Assembly (NCBI GenBank): GCA_029449235.1
Contig: JANATG010000013.1
Span: 1,364,001-1,428,000 of the forward strand
Direction: 5' to 3'
Source of the DNA: Linnemannia schmuckeri
Lineage: Eukaryota > Mortierellomycota > Mortierellomycetes > Mortierellales > Mortierellaceae
Length of the DNA: 64,000 nt
Position numbers and translations under genes: made by a program
In this document: one piece after another, positions 9,865 through 22,128 of the stretch
Position numbering within the stretch: the stretch's first letter is position 1
How the letters are laid out: each line of letters starts with the position of its first letter
The notes under the pieces: model-generated
Databases searched by the model: none
The model's input: the letters and a program-made list of their open reading frames with translations, nothing else
Told to the model about the DNA's origin: nothing

Positions 9865-11841
9865 GCATCAGAACAACCAGACTAACCAAACAAAACCCGC
9901 ACTCGTGCTAGAAGACCAGCGATAAAGCACGAAGACACACATAGACATCTGAAACACTTTGAAACAGCCTTGTTCTAGGCATTTTGTTGGTGCTCTCACA
10001 GATATTTCTCAAATTAATTTATTATTACGACCTGTGTTTGGTCATGATGGATTTACATGTATGTACCAACAGAGAACAACACGAACAACAATCCCCTGCT
10101 GCTACATAGCCCTATACACAGCAAAGAAGTACATGCAAGCAGGTGGGCCCATGAGGTATGAGAGGGAATAGAGAAACTTCAAGAAGAGACAAGAACAGAC
10201 TTCTAGTTTCCCTCCCCCTGCCTTCCTCTTCTCTTGGACCTTAAATTAAATAATGAGATGAAAAATGGACAATGATGTGCAAACACCGATTGGCTTTCTC
10301 CCGCTCAATCTACTTCAAAACAGTGAGGTGGACGGACGAACAACAACAACAGTAGCACGCCCTACTGTCGACTACAAACAACTCTATAAAAAAACAAGAA
10401 ACACAACCAGATGGACCCCCATGGGAGTGAGAAAGAGCCTTTGTGGGTGGAGGGACTAGGCTATATAGGCTTTCAATCCTCCTTCTCTTTCTTCTTTCTC
10501 GCTTCTTTCGGCCTTTAATTAAATGAGCTGAAGAATGGGTATCTACAAGCAGACACCAATTGAGTTCTTACTAAACATGCTTCATGCTTCTAAGACAAAT
10601 TCAATGGATGAACAATAGCATTTCCCGACTCTCATGTCATCAATTGCATGAATTATAATTAAGTTTATTTTTCCACGCTCATCCTCCCTTGTACACCTCA
10701 CATATATTTCCTTCCGTTGTTTGAAAAACAGAGCTTTGAAGAAAAAGAGGAGGGAAGGGGAAAAGGAAAAAAGAGTATGGTCGAGAGACTTTTCCCCTGC
10801 ATGAGCTGCGGGTGTATCTTACTTTTTTCATTTTCAATGAAAGAAACAGCAACAGGCATGGTAAAAATGTTAATTGGAGATCGACGCTAGTACCTCTGTC
10901 TAGGATAAACGGATATGTAGCAAGTACGATGTAGTATGCCCACCTTGACGTCGTCGAGGAAGGTGGCCGAACAAAAGAACAAAAAAAAAGAGAGCGTGCC
11001 TATGACAAGTCAGAATGACTCCCTCTCTTCCTCCCTCCCTCCCTCTCTCCTACAATGTATTTTCAGTGATGTCATGTTCTCATCTTGCCCCACGCTTTTG
11101 TGCCTGAGAGGAAAAAAGGAGCACGAATTTTTGACTTGCAAAGCCACTTTTGGAAAGGGAGCTAACGCATTCGGGAGAGGGATGTGGTGTTTCTTTTCAC
11201 ACACACACACACACGCACACATACACTTCGTCAAGAGAAACGCAGTATGTCTGACTCGCTATTTTTGCGATTGAAGTGGGTATGATTGGGGTGCTCTGCT
11301 GCTCACACAAAAAGGTTGAACGATGAAGAAAAACTACGTACATTTCCATTAGAAACCACAACGACAAAAACGCTCAGATACAGATCATGTCATGTGGAAT
11401 GGCGTGGACGAAAAGAGAACAACCCGTTTTTCCTCCATTTGGCGTTGCCTCGTGGAAGGAACGACTCCTTACTTTGTACTTACTTGCACCTTCAGTCGCG
11501 ATCCTCTGTCCCTTGACCTTCTCAGTCCTTGGATCCTTACTTCGTCCCTAACTCCCTCTTGCAACACAAAATAAATGCCAAACTGCACATGCTAGACCTC
11601 TTTTCCTTTCAGTTTCCTTTCCACATGGCATGAGCACGTTCGTTGTTTGTTGAAAGCACGGTGAAATGGGCGAGCTAGACCTTGCATGAATTAAGAAAAA
11701 GGAATTCATACATGTGCAGGGGCGTGCCTAGGTTGAGCGGGAGAAAGGGCCTTGACCCTATTGCAATTTCACATTTCTCCCCCTCTCCCCCTTTTTTTAT
11801 CCTTCTGACCTGTGATCGTTGTTGAGTCACCATGTTGTGGC

Positions 11842-12039
11842 ATGTTCATGTACCAACTGTGTTTTGTTGTACTCATCGTGCTCTTCACAGGCCGCATTCT
11901 TGTTTGTACCTCGTCTCGTACCGACCGAGACTACGAACTCTGCAAAGAAGAGAGCGAAGGAATAAAGAAGGAAAAAGAAGGAATTGACGCATCACAGAGT
12001 TCCCCAGTCCAGAAATACAATTTTGTTTGTTCGTCATGA
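11842..12039 (+). CDS. Possible small secreted peptide
   Basis: A 65-codon frame starting MFMYQLCFVVLIVLFTG. Its hydrophobic N-terminus looks like a signal peptide, followed by a polar, Glu/Lys-rich mature part with two Cys (ELCK, FVCSS). A poly(A)-like run of A follows the stop at once. No clear TATA box, no family recognised, and the hydrophobic part could arise from T-rich DNA. Treat as a weak candidate. Confidence 0.25.
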   Translation: MFMYQLCFVVLIVLFTGRILVCTSSRTDRDYELCKEESEGIKKEKEGIDASQSSPVQKYNFVCSS

Positions 12040-12808
12040 AAAAAAAAAAAAGTTGGGCTCAGTAGGTAGTAGTGTAACTGTTACAGCTAGTTATAACGAA
12101 AAAAGGGACAAAGAAATAAGGGAATGGACCATGAGCGATTAGACTTTCACTCACATTTTCCACGCTAGTGAATGGCCACGAGGTCATACAGGAACACACG
12201 TAAAACGTAAAAGGGTTACTGTACAAGGGAGTACCCGCGTTTTTACTCTTGTCATGTCTTTTGTGTGACCCTTGTTTTATCTCGCTGCACGATGAGTACA
12301 TCGACGGACGGAGGATGGGGTGGGGCATGTTACCCAGGCATGGCATGGCATGCAAGCGCGTCTCGTCAATTAGTGCACATTTATTTTCTCTTCTTTCACG
12401 CCTACTCACAATCAAAGTAAAGTAGCACATGGCATTACGAACCAATCAAGAAATAAAAAAATGAGATAAAAAGACGGCCGATTCCCACTTTTTTCTTGAC
12501 TCTTCATACATACTTCTCTTCTCTTCACTTCCCTCCCTCCCTTCCCTCTCCTATGCAATTTCAACTCCCTTTCCATCACCCTGACCCTCTGTTCCTCCCA
12601 CCTCCCTCTCTTACCAGTCAGGTAAAAAAGAAAAAGAAGATGCTTTCCCTCCTCCAATGGCTCCCCCAGTGATAGGATGATAATAGTCCTGTAGGATGAG
12701 TTGTATGGGGAGTGTGTTTGCTATAAGATAAGAAAAAAGACAATCCCTTCTCACATATCGCCCCTACATACCCCTCACCTTTCCTCAACAACCTGTCGCC
12801 TGTCGGTT

Positions 12809-12896
12809 ATGACATCACAGTTCGTTACAGCAAAGGAATCCAGAGCACTCCCCTCTTCGAGGATCCAGCCCGCCCATATCCGGACCAACAACCTCC

Positions 12897-12927
<31 letters not shown>

Positions 12928-14800
12928 GAAAAAAGTAGCCTTCCAACTCCCTCGAGGCACCATGTTGCGACGCGCCAACGGATACTTTGACTTCCAACCC
13001 ATGACTCCTCCCAAGGAGCAGCAGCAACAGCAGTTGCCTCCCTTCGGAAAGGGGTTCCAGACCATTGAGCGTCATGTGGATGAGGGTCTCCAGTTCGAGA
13101 CTGAGGAGACTTTGAATGCTATGATTAAGGCCGATATCGTTACTCTTTGCCAGGAGAGAGGTAAATATAATCTACCTGCCCTATTTTGTCTAAAATCCAT
13201 TACTTTATTTGTTGGGGTTTATATCATGAATGTTGAGAGTTTTGTACATTTGCTACTGTTTAGGCCTTCCCTCCGAGGGCGACAAGAAGGACTTGGTCAA
13301 GAACCTAATGAACTGGGTAAGCAACAGCAACAATGAGACCTCACACACCTATTTCCTTATTTTCTTCATAGTCTTCGTCGTTTTAACAGCTCTATTACTG
13401 ACAAATCGGCATGTTTATTTTCAACGTTTATCGTGCTAATAGAAAAACGCAAAGCCCGTGCCTGGTCCAACCACACCACAGCTATGCTCGCTCGAGCCCG
13501 TTGTCTCGGTGCAGAAGAAGCCCCTCAACACCATCTACCTCAACTCACTCCTCAAAGACGCCAACTTCCAAAGCGAGATCACATACGACCAGCTTAAGAT
13601 TGGACGCAAGCTGGGTTCTGGAGGATTCAAGGATTGCTATGCCGGCACTTACAACGGGGTACGGTCTTCATCTTTTCGCACTCTAGTATTTTAGTCACAT
13701 GACATGTAACAACGTAACAACGAGACTAACAACCTATGCCAATTGCAACCAATGCTGAATTGAATAGGAAAATGTCGCGATTGGAGAGCTGCGTGTGCAA
13801 AACTTCTCAGAGCTGGATATCACAGAGATGAAGCATGAGATCAATGTGCTGAAGCAGCTTCGTCACGAGAACATTGTTCGCTTTGTCGGTGTCTGCACCA
13901 GTGTCAGACATCTCTGCATTGTCACCGAGCTGTGTGAGAACGGTGACCTCTACGACTATATGCGCAAAGTCCGCAAGCCGTCCTTTGGCCGACTGGTATG
14001 TTTATTTCTGATTCTTCTCAAATCTATCTTTGGCGTCTAAATGCGAAGGATATAATGCTAATACTACACCTTTGTGGTCATATAGATCTCGTACATGCAC
14101 GACATTGCCCTTGCAACTTCATATATGCACAGCCGGAGGCCCAGTATCATCCACAGAGTACGTTCAGGATCCATTGTTCACATGAACTCATTGCCTCCTC
14201 ATAACTTCCCTCAGTATCTAACATCTAAATATTTGCTCCGCTTCTATTGTTTCCTTCACCATTATAGGACTTGAAGTCGATGAACGTCTTGGTAGGTTCA
14301 TCCTTTCAAACCCCCCTTTGAAGCACTTCCTTATGTCCAATTGCTACCAAGACGCAACCTCTAACATTCAACTTTCATCCTTTTTGCTCCTCGCATAGAT
14401 CACGACGGACAACAGGGCCAAGATCAACGACTTCGGCCTCGCAAGAATCAGGACCAGAGCCAACGCATCAATGCACACCCAGTGTGGCACCCCTAATTGG
14501 CAAGCCCCAGAGTTCTGGAGCCCCAACCCCCGCTATACCGAGAAGGTTGACGTTTATGCTTGTGGCCTAATCTTCTGGGAGATCTTGTCCTGGGCTGAAC
14601 TGGGCTACCCATACTACAACCTGACGGAGCACCAGCTGTATGAAGCAGTGAGGGACAAGGAAGTCAGACCACCCATGGAAAAGTTGAGAAAGTACCCTCA
14701 GTCGTTGTTGTCGTTGATCCAGGACATGTGGAGGAAGGATCCTACTAAGAGACCGTCGATGTCGTATGTGGTTGACCGGCTGGCCGAGTACCTCCAGTGA
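12809..14800 (+). CDS. SAP domain-TKL protein kinase with WNK-like lysine placement
   Basis: Seven exons: 12809-13160, 13264-13316, 13443-13658, 13768-13995, 14086-14157, 14268-14291, 14399-14800. All introns are GT..AG (90-126 bp) and the frame closes at 448 residues. Residues 30-45 contain poly-Asn. Residues about 102-135 match a SAP DNA-binding motif (IKADIVTLCQERGLPSEGDK). The kinase domain starts about residue 181. It has HRDLKSMN (306-313), DFG (326-328), APE (351-353) and DVYACG, with the TKL-style WEI and RPS ends, so catalytic Asp308 and Mg-binding Asp326 are present. The usual VAIK lysine is Gly213 (VAIG), while the glycine loop reads GSGGFK (193-198) with Lys198 at the third-glycine position, as in WNK kinases. 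A nuclear or chromatin-linked Ser/Thr kinase is inferred. Start could also be the in-frame ATG at 12701. Confidence 0.85.
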
Positions 14801-15056
14801 GCATTTTCTTTCATATCCTAATCTCTAATTGCATACCATAAAAAATAAAATTCCCAATTTGTACATAGTACATCGCTGTCTCATGGGTCTAGACCACCCT
14901 CTTTTTTTTTTATCGATTTAGCTGGATCCAGCCCAACTTATTTACTTTTCTTTTTCTGGTCTACTTTGCCTTTTCCTTTCTTCTCTTTCCTCTTCACTTC
15001 TTTTCTTATTTCCTCGCCTCTTTGACACCCTCGCTCCCCGTCGAACAGACAAAATC

Positions 15057-16910
15057 ATGCCCGACGCCCCAGTCGCATTCTTCTCGATTCCAGAACTGGC
15101 AGCAGAGCTATGCTCCTACCTGACTGCAGCCGACTTTTTGAATCTCATGCTGACCAGTTGTGAAATGAACTCCATCTGTCAACCACTCTTCTGGAATGCC
15201 CTCTTTTTACGCAACGACGAACGGACAGAACGTTTTACGGCCTCACAGGACGGTATGGCGTCCCTTGGCAGGAACATTGATTCTGTACGCTCGCTTCAGA
15301 CGAGGGGGAACTTTTTGACTTATTATGTCGTCGGTCTGGTCGAGCACCTCAGGCACTCAACGCCGTCGTCTTCTGGATCTGGACAACTCACACGGCCAGA
15401 CTGGGTTCCTTGCGAGATGATTGAGGAAACTAAACATGCGCCGCCTATTCCACCGTTCACCAAACTGCAGCGTTTCTGGGCATCGATGTTGTATGGCGAT
15501 ATGCTGGAGTGGGAACACTATTCATCTCGGTCGATCCTCAGAGCTGCGCCCCTATCGCTTCAAACCTGTTGGATCATGTCGCTCAACCCGAATCTCACCA
15601 GCATCTTTCTGCATGGAGTCGATCTGGAGGACGCGATGGTGGTTCGATGTCTGGCGCGCACACTCTCGAGGCTCCTGCGCCTCAAGAGCCTGATGGTGCG
15701 GCATTGTCACGCTGCGCAGGTCACACTTCAAGTCGTCGATACACTCTTCCGCAGCTGCCCCCAATCCATTGTCACTCTTCAACTACCGCAAGATATCGGC
15801 GAGTCCGGGAAGACAGAGATGGCAATGGATCAGGACGACAAAGATTTCAATGAAGGACCATTGGTTCTCAGGACAGAGCCCCTTGCTAATCTACGCTACC
15901 TACGCCTGCCCGACAATTATCGCGGCTACCACGCCAACCAGATCTGCCCCTTCTTGGAGCAGTCTCCGCGGTTAAAGACTTGGTACGTTCCTTGTATTGC
16001 GGAATCCGCTGACACGGAAGCGATCGCAAGGACTATCCGTACTCACTGCAAGAAAGTTAAGGAGCTCTACAATGAGATGCCCTATGCCAACTACAAGGGC
16101 GAGTTTGCAATGTCGGTCATGGAAACCGCGATGGAACCCCAGCAGCTGGAAAGACTGGCGTTTACGGGATACCATGACGAATGGCCAGGCCGTATGGTGG
16201 CCTCAATTCAGAGACACGATCAGGTCTTACAGCAGATCCGATTACAGGGTTGTCATCGTCTGATGAGTTCTACCATCCACGCAATCCTCACCTCATGTCG
16301 GGCGCTTCAGCATCTGGAGGTTGCTGGAGGGTACCCATCCCGGATTGCAATATCCCTGAAGGATGCTGGGTCTTCCAAAGAGTGGGTGTGCAAAGATCTT
16401 CGGCACCTTGCGATTTATGTTGACGTCAATTCCATTCACACCGGGACAGAGCAGCCACCGTGGGGGCTGTTGGAGAGACTCTATCGACACATTGGCTCAC
16501 TACAACAGCTAACATTTTTGGATCTCAGGGGAGCTGCTGTTATCTTTGACACCGCATACATCAACTCAACACAGGAGGTCAACTACCTCAAGCTGACTTT
16601 TCCTGGACTGCTGAGTCTCGGAGACGCAAGCACTGGAGAGCCAGGGTATCTATCACTGCTGAAGGACTTGAAGCGGTTAAAGACCTTACAGGGATCTGTA
16701 TTGTTGAACAATGTACGAGTACAGGAACTGATAGGTCAAGCGGAAGCAGAATGGATATACGAGAACTGGCCCTCCTTGCGACTGGCCGAGTTCGTGGACC
16801 TTTCCTGTCACTCGGCGCTGGAGGAGCGGCCATACTTGAGGTGGTTGAAGGAGCGGATACCCCGGTTGCAGTTCACCAATATGGTTGCACCCTCTACCTG
16901 GACTATTTGA
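15057..16910 (+). CDS. F-box/LRR-like protein
   Basis: A 617-residue intronless protein. Residues 8-54 form an F-box-like helix bundle (FFSIPELAAELCSYL...SICQPLFWNALF), and the rest carries irregular leucine-rich segments (for example LRYLRLPDN, LQHLEVAG, LTFLDLRG). F-box proteins are the substrate-receptor subunits of SCF ubiquitin ligases, the LRR part binding the target; that role here is inferred from architecture. The ATG follows a strongly pyrimidine-rich leader. It lies 256 bp downstream of the kinase on the same strand. AATAAA occurs at 16971-16976. Such F-box/LRR genes are highly expanded in Mortierella-like fungi, so the substrate cannot be guessed. Confidence 0.85.
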   Translation: MPDAPVAFFSIPELAAELCSYLTAADFLNLMLTSCEMNSICQPLFWNALFLRNDERTERFTASQDGMASLGRNIDSVRSLQTRGNFLTYYVVGLVEHLRHSTPSSSGSGQLTRPDWVPCEMIEETKHAPPIPPFTKLQRFWASMLYGDMLEWEHYSSRSILRAAPLSLQTCWIMSLNPNLTSIFLHGVDLEDAMVVRCLARTLSRLLRLKSLMVRHCHAAQVTLQVVDTLFRSCPQSIVTLQLPQDIGESGKTEMAMDQDDKDFNEGPLVLRTEPLANLRYLRLPDNYRGYHANQICPFLEQSPRLKTWYVPCIAESADTEAIARTIRTHCKKVKELYNEMPYANYKGEFAMSVMETAMEPQQLERLAFTGYHDEWPGRMVASIQRHDQVLQQIRLQGCHRLMSSTIHAILTSCRALQHLEVAGGYPSRIAISLKDAGSSKEWVCKDLRHLAIYVDVNSIHTGTEQPPWGLLERLYRHIGSLQQLTFLDLRGAAVIFDTAYINSTQEVNYLKLTFPGLLSLGDASTGEPGYLSLLKDLKRLKTLQGSVLLNNVRVQELIGQAEAEWIYENWPSLRLAEFVDLSCHSALEERPYLRWLKERIPRLQFTNMVAPSTWTI

Positions 16911-17332
16911 CCTCTCAGCGTTGTTGATTACATTTTGTACTTTATTATCTATGTGCCTGTGGAAAAAGTAAATAAAAATAGCCCTCTCTGACTTCATATC
17001 ATTGTTGGTCTCAATTTTTCCCACAGGACAACACTGAGAGTGGTTTGGTTCAAGAGGTGAGAGACAGGAAAAAAGGAAACGGACCCTGTTTCCCGTCTGC
17101 TCATGCCTCGCGCGCGCACGCACGCTCTGACGAGAAAAAAAAAAAGAGATGATCTCGTTTTTTTCGTTCCAGTTATTATTCTCTCGTCTTTGGCAATTGT
17201 TCCTTTTTCACTTCTTTCATTTCTTTCCACTTCTTTCATTCTTCTTTATCTCTTCGCTCATTCCACCATTCCTTCCCTTCTTTTTTCTTATCAACATATC
17301 CCTACTCCCTCCTTTCTCTTCTTACTCCAACG
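16911..17332. other. Intergenic, ends in pyrimidine-rich leader
   Basis: 3' flank of the F-box gene, then about 200 bp of T/C-rich DNA leading to the ATG at 17333. Nothing else seen. Confidence 0.5.
16971..16976 (+). terminator. Poly(A) signal AATAAA of F-box gene
   Basis: Canonical AATAAA about 60 bp after the stop at 16910. Confidence 0.5.
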
Positions 17333-17587
17333 ATGAACCAAAGAGCCTCTCACAACAGCGCCTTGCACGTCGTCATCCCCGTAGCCGTGGGCGGGACCCT
17401 TCAAGTCTCCGTCTCCGTCACCGGAAATCAGGCCGACTACCACGCGCCCACCTCCGAAGATGACCCGAAGAACGGTGCTGTCGCGAATACCCCTCAATCT
17501 GCTGACTCCAATAGGCAGAACCCTGGTCCCCCAGCTCCTGGTACCGGGAACGGTGCCCACGGACAGGCAGACGCGGGCCTTGTTTGA
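17333..17587 (+). CDS. Small hypothetical protein (84 aa)
   Basis: Single-exon frame with higher GC than its surroundings and C/G-ending codons, preceded by a pyrimidine-rich leader like those of true genes here. The protein has a beta-prone segment (HVVIPVAVGGTLQVSVSV, residues 12-29) followed by a polar Pro/Gly/Asn/Asp tail. It has no recognised family, signal peptide or membrane segment. The alternating Val pattern loosely recalls the hydrophobic VxI segment of the small acidic family at 271-6476, but the similarity is too weak to claim. No TATA box seen. Confidence 0.4.
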   Translation: MNQRASHNSALHVVIPVAVGGTLQVSVSVTGNQADYHAPTSEDDPKNGAVANTPQSADSNRQNPGPPAPGTGNGAHGQADAGLV

Positions 17588-20500
17588 AGAAACACTCGTT
17601 TGCCTGGTTACGTTTGTTGAGCAATTGAGTCTCAATTGCTCCCGGCCCGCCCTCGGCTCTCACCTGGGTACTGTCTCCAGTCTGCCCACGCGCGTCGAGA
17701 GCCGGCCTTGACGCCCCCGCCCCGCGCTCCCTCGTTGACGGGTTGTGATCCGCATGTTATGAACTCCCTGTCCCAACCGTTGTTGGAGAGGTTCGAGTCT
17801 GTCTGAACGAGCCTATGAACGCGTATGTGCGTCTGCAAGCAAGTGAACCCTTTCTTCCTCCCCCTGCCGGCAGGAATGACCGAGCGACCGGTGTTAAGTG
17901 CCCGTTTCTTTGTCGTTTGGTTCGCGTAGACAAAAAGTCACCCGAGACGGCGACGACGGAGACCACCCTCTCCCTCAATTGCCGACAATGAGACGATGGC
18001 TCCCTCCATTACCGATCCCGGCCGCGAACGAGTTCGAGCGATGGGTATGAATCAGTGATCTCTCTCCATTTCGGCCACCCACTTCCTCCTTCTGTAAACG
18101 GATGTCGTAAACAAGGGTTGTACGTGTTGGACACTCAAATCCTTCCCAACACCGGATGGCCGATAACCTTGTTTCCTCCCCCCTTCCTTTATCCTTCCAC
18201 ACCCAAAAGAAAAAAGCGCACATAAAAAAACGCACATACAAAAAACGCACGTTTTTTTCGCATATCATCCCTTCTCTGTGATTTCAGTTGGTCCCCTCTC
18301 ATTCCTTCCCACAATCCAGGGAAAGCGCGACAAAAAATAAGCACCCATCCAAACATGCCTTTGTGTTTTTTTCTTATCGATTGTTTTTGTACAGCAACCA
18401 CACTTTGCGTCGGATGAGGAGAAGAGCGTACGTCTCCCTCCCTCTCCTCCCCCACCCTCCTCTCCCATATCTTCCTTCTCCATCGTCGGAAGACGAAAAA
18501 AATAATAAAAAAATGTGTCTTTTCAACCAAAAAAATGCTCACTTGTCTTGTGCTTGTGCTTCTTTGTGTGTGTGTTTGACTTGTTTTCTTTTTACGCCCA
18601 GTTTTGCTGCTACTGCTGCTGCTGCTGCTGCTACTCAGATCTCAGAGTGGATGGACATATGACAAAATCAATCAAAGGGACAAAGCACGGTTCGCTCACC
18701 CTTTCCATTTTCCTGTTTGCACCCATCCTTTTTCCTGTTTACACCCATCCACTGTCAACAAACGTCGTCACTTTTTCAGGGGAGAGAAGGACAAAGAGGG
18801 GGGAGGAGGGTGAGAGACAGAGTCAATTGCAGGAGCTAGGTGTAAAAATGCATGCACGCTCACAGAAAGCCCGACTGCTGTAATAGCTCTTTGTTCAGCA
18901 ACAAAAAAAAAAAAAAGCGAACTGGTGCAGGCTGACTGACATATCAAACTTTTGCCATCATTTTTTTTTTTTTTGATCCTATGAGTCGTTTTGCATTGGA
19001 TGAGCCTAATTTCTTGGCGTCCATCATCGTGCAGCCTATGAACATTGCAAGTGAATATGCTTAAAGAACATAAGCATCATCATTTTTTTTCTAAAATGCC
19101 GATCAAGTAGAATCAAAAATGATGTCATGAAACCTTCTTCGTTCTAGATAAAGTTTGTTTTCCTGGTGCCTGAACTGATGAACTGTTCAATTGATCGCTA
19201 ACCGATTCATCAAAACCAAATTCTTGGAACTCTACAGGGCGCCTCCTAAACGAACCAGCTATCCGAGAGCCTTTTTTTATCAAAATGAGTGAAAAACGGC
19301 TACTTTATTGTATACTGCACTTGAAAGGGAGGTATTGTGCACGGTGACAGGTTCCCTTGCACAACGTGGCAGTCCATTTCACTAAACAGCTCAAGTCAGG
19401 AGGTTTGAGCCAAAGAGTTCCAATTGCATAGTGACTCTTTGGTCGGAAGGGCAATCGAGCTTACGAAAACAAGCTACTTGACAGACCGGAAGAAACAAAA
19501 AAAAACCATTGGGAAATAAACTTGCAGGCGCTGCCGAAAGGAAGAAAACAAAAAAGCACATGGCGGCTCAAGCAAGGAAAGGGAGGAGAGGAGCAAACAA
19601 TGGGAAAGGAGCGATGGGGTAATTTTTTTTTCCTACAATGCTGTTGTCGAGGTGCAAACAGCGCAGCCATTATTTTGTTTATAGTGCTAATCGGCGCGTT
19701 CAGCGGGTTTGGTAGATGAAGAAGAAAGAGAGAGAGAGCTTAGACAGAGCTGCTCTTGGACTCGGGAGTAATGCCAGACAACAACACCAGCTTTAGACAG
19801 TATTGCGAGCCTCGAATGCTTGAGCGGTGCAGAGGAATAACGATTGCCTTGTAGCAATAATGTGAAGGATGTAATGCGTCGTACCAGATTTTTGCTGAAC
19901 AGTTTTAAGGTCTCCTGGGCATCCAATGCATGCTTAGTAAACGTTCCTTTGCTCCCTGGCACCTCACCAATGGTACAAATGCCCCTTGTCGATCCATTTG
20001 GCGATCCCTCAAATAAGCCCTTCCACGGTGCTGTGAGGCACGAATGCACCCTTATCATCACGACTTCTTGCTCTAATTGTGAAGATCACATCCGCCGGCA
20101 CAAATTGAAAAGGACATGAAATGAAGAGAGAAGAGAACCTGTGGTATTACTTTACTCGCTGACAAAAGAAACTACCAGTGGAATGAGTAAAAGAGTGGTC
20201 GACCGTCTTCATGAGAGTAATGTAATATATTTGGTGTTGTCAAATGTGGAAAGAAAAGTCAAGAGAAAAAAAAGGGTGGTGTACCATCTCAACGTGCTCT
20301 TTTATGCATTGGTGCTGGAGGAAAAGGAGTGAGAATAGAAATAAAAGGCTCGTTGAGGAAGAGATAAAAAGGGTGAAAGAGGGTACACCATTACTACTCC
20401 CTCTCTGCTTAAGCATCTACTGTTGACATGGCTCAAGTACCTTTCCTGCATGCTGAAAATGCCATGGAATTAAAGAGTTGTAAGCGAATAAAATTAAGCG

Positions 20501-22128
20501 TTATATGGTTTTGACCAGACAAAGACCAGAAAATTAATTGGATGGGGTGGGTTAAGGAATGCTTTTTCAGTTGACTCCTTGCTAGTCCTTTATCCCTATC
20601 ACTAGTCTCTCCTTCCCTTCACAATTAAACACCCATTCTCGTTGTGTGAGGCAAGTACAGTACACATTGGTAAAACATCTTATGGTCTCACGGTCTCGCG
20701 TGAATTTCGTCTACTACAAGAGCGTGCCTTATTCCGACTTTTCTGTCAAATAATAAAGTAGCCTTTCGGAATGAGAAATGCTTACACGGCACATTTGACC
20801 AAACTATCTGTTGTTGTTTATGCCATCGTTAGCTGATAGCATCCTACATCAAAGAGAGAGAGAGAGAAAGAGAGAGATAAAAGGAGGTACTCTGGCATTA
20901 TTGGGCATAGATAGGAAAATAAGGAAAAACCGTTTGAATCAAGCATGCCAGTAAGGGGGATTTTAAGTTTCAGAGGTGTGTGGGTTGAACCAATGCTAAG
21001 GATATAATCGAACAAAAAACGAGAATTTTTTTCACACTCGACATTAACCAGTAGTATGGATGTCATGTTTCTCTTCAACGACTGTGGGTGCCAATGGCAT
21101 GAAACGAATGTGTTCCACATGGTCCCATGGTTCCGGTTCCAAGAAATGTACTTTTGCATTAAAAGCAGAGCTACTTGCGCTCACAATGCGAGAATGCGTA
21201 TGCTGCTTGTAGTACGAGGAAAAGAGGGAGCGTATCGGGGCATGCAAGGCAGGTCGAATCGAAATGTTTTGTTTCTTTCTTCCTCCCTTTTTTCTTGCCT
21301 TTGGGGATGCATGGGTGGCCCTCAATTTCCTTTTGTTTGTTGTCTCCTTTGGACTTGGCACTGGAGTGGCAGCTGTCAGCCTCTGTAAGTATGAAAACAA
21401 AAGGAGGCCATAAGCTGCAAGGGTCTCCTATCTACCAAATGTGTGTGAGAATAGTGAGAGATATGTGTGTTTGCTCCAAGGCCAAGGGTTGTGCCCTCTT
21501 AGTGATTATTTTTCTTCGCACTGATCAATTAGATCACTTTGTGTTCTTAGTGACTGTTCACCCTTGCAATCGTCTTCGCCTTTTCTCCTTTGCCATGAGT
21601 GTAGAAACAGAGGAGCTGATAGACAAGGACCTGCCTGTGCCATTGACGAGTTGGCGACCTTTCCCATTTTTTTCTATTTTTTTCTTTCTTTTTTTTTTTT
21701 CTTTCTTTTTTATTGGCTGGTTTGTCTTTTTTTTCCCTTTTTCTTTTCTCTTTCTCTTTCTTCTCTCCGCTGCTAGACATACCTATCCCTCTCGTACACA
21801 ATTCTCCCCCTCCTTCCCTCTGCTAATGTTGCACGCACATAAATTTAATTTCCTCTTATTCGACTCGACAGAGTACAAACTGATTTTCCTGTGCTTCCCC
21901 TTCCTTATCCATGCTGATCCCTCCCATGGCAAACAAAGTTACGCCGCTTCTTCTTCTCGACGGTTGAGCCCTCCTTCGACAAACACACAACATAAACAAA
22001 TCTGACAATCGGGCAGAGGAGAGTGGTATCACTTAACTCAACTCACTTCCATTTCGAAAAACTCAAAAAAAAGGTGATGCTCTCTCTTCCATTCAACTTC
22101 GGCATTCGACCTAAAAGTCATTCGACTC
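17588..22128. other. Long intergenic region with possible decayed gene at 19.1-20.1 kb
   Basis: GC-rich flank to about 18.1 kb, then CT-rich DNA, a GCT microsatellite near 18604-18635 and A/T homopolymers. Balanced-composition, coding-like minus-strand stretches occur near 19130-19300, 19305-19455 and 19850-20110 but do not join into a gene. Frames around 21175-22005 are T-rich artefacts. Confidence 0.4.

Larger units (their letters stand above)
9203..12808. other. Intergenic with microsatellites
   Basis: CT/GA-rich DNA with a CAA/CAG microsatellite (9794-9864), a CA repeat near 11200-11222, and a weak candidate short secreted peptide at 11842-12039. Nothing else convincing. Confidence 0.45.

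Noticed and set aside
12701..12808. Upstream in-frame ATG of the kinase
   Set aside because: The extension is of leader-like composition; the ATG at 12809 is preferred, though not proven.
17780..17810. GGTTCGAGTCT resembling a pol III B box
   Set aside because: Flanks do not form a T stem and no cloverleaf fits upstream.
21175..22005. Plus-strand frame of 276 codons
   Set aside because: No ATG at the start, and half of it is polyPhe/Leu/Ser from T-rich DNA.
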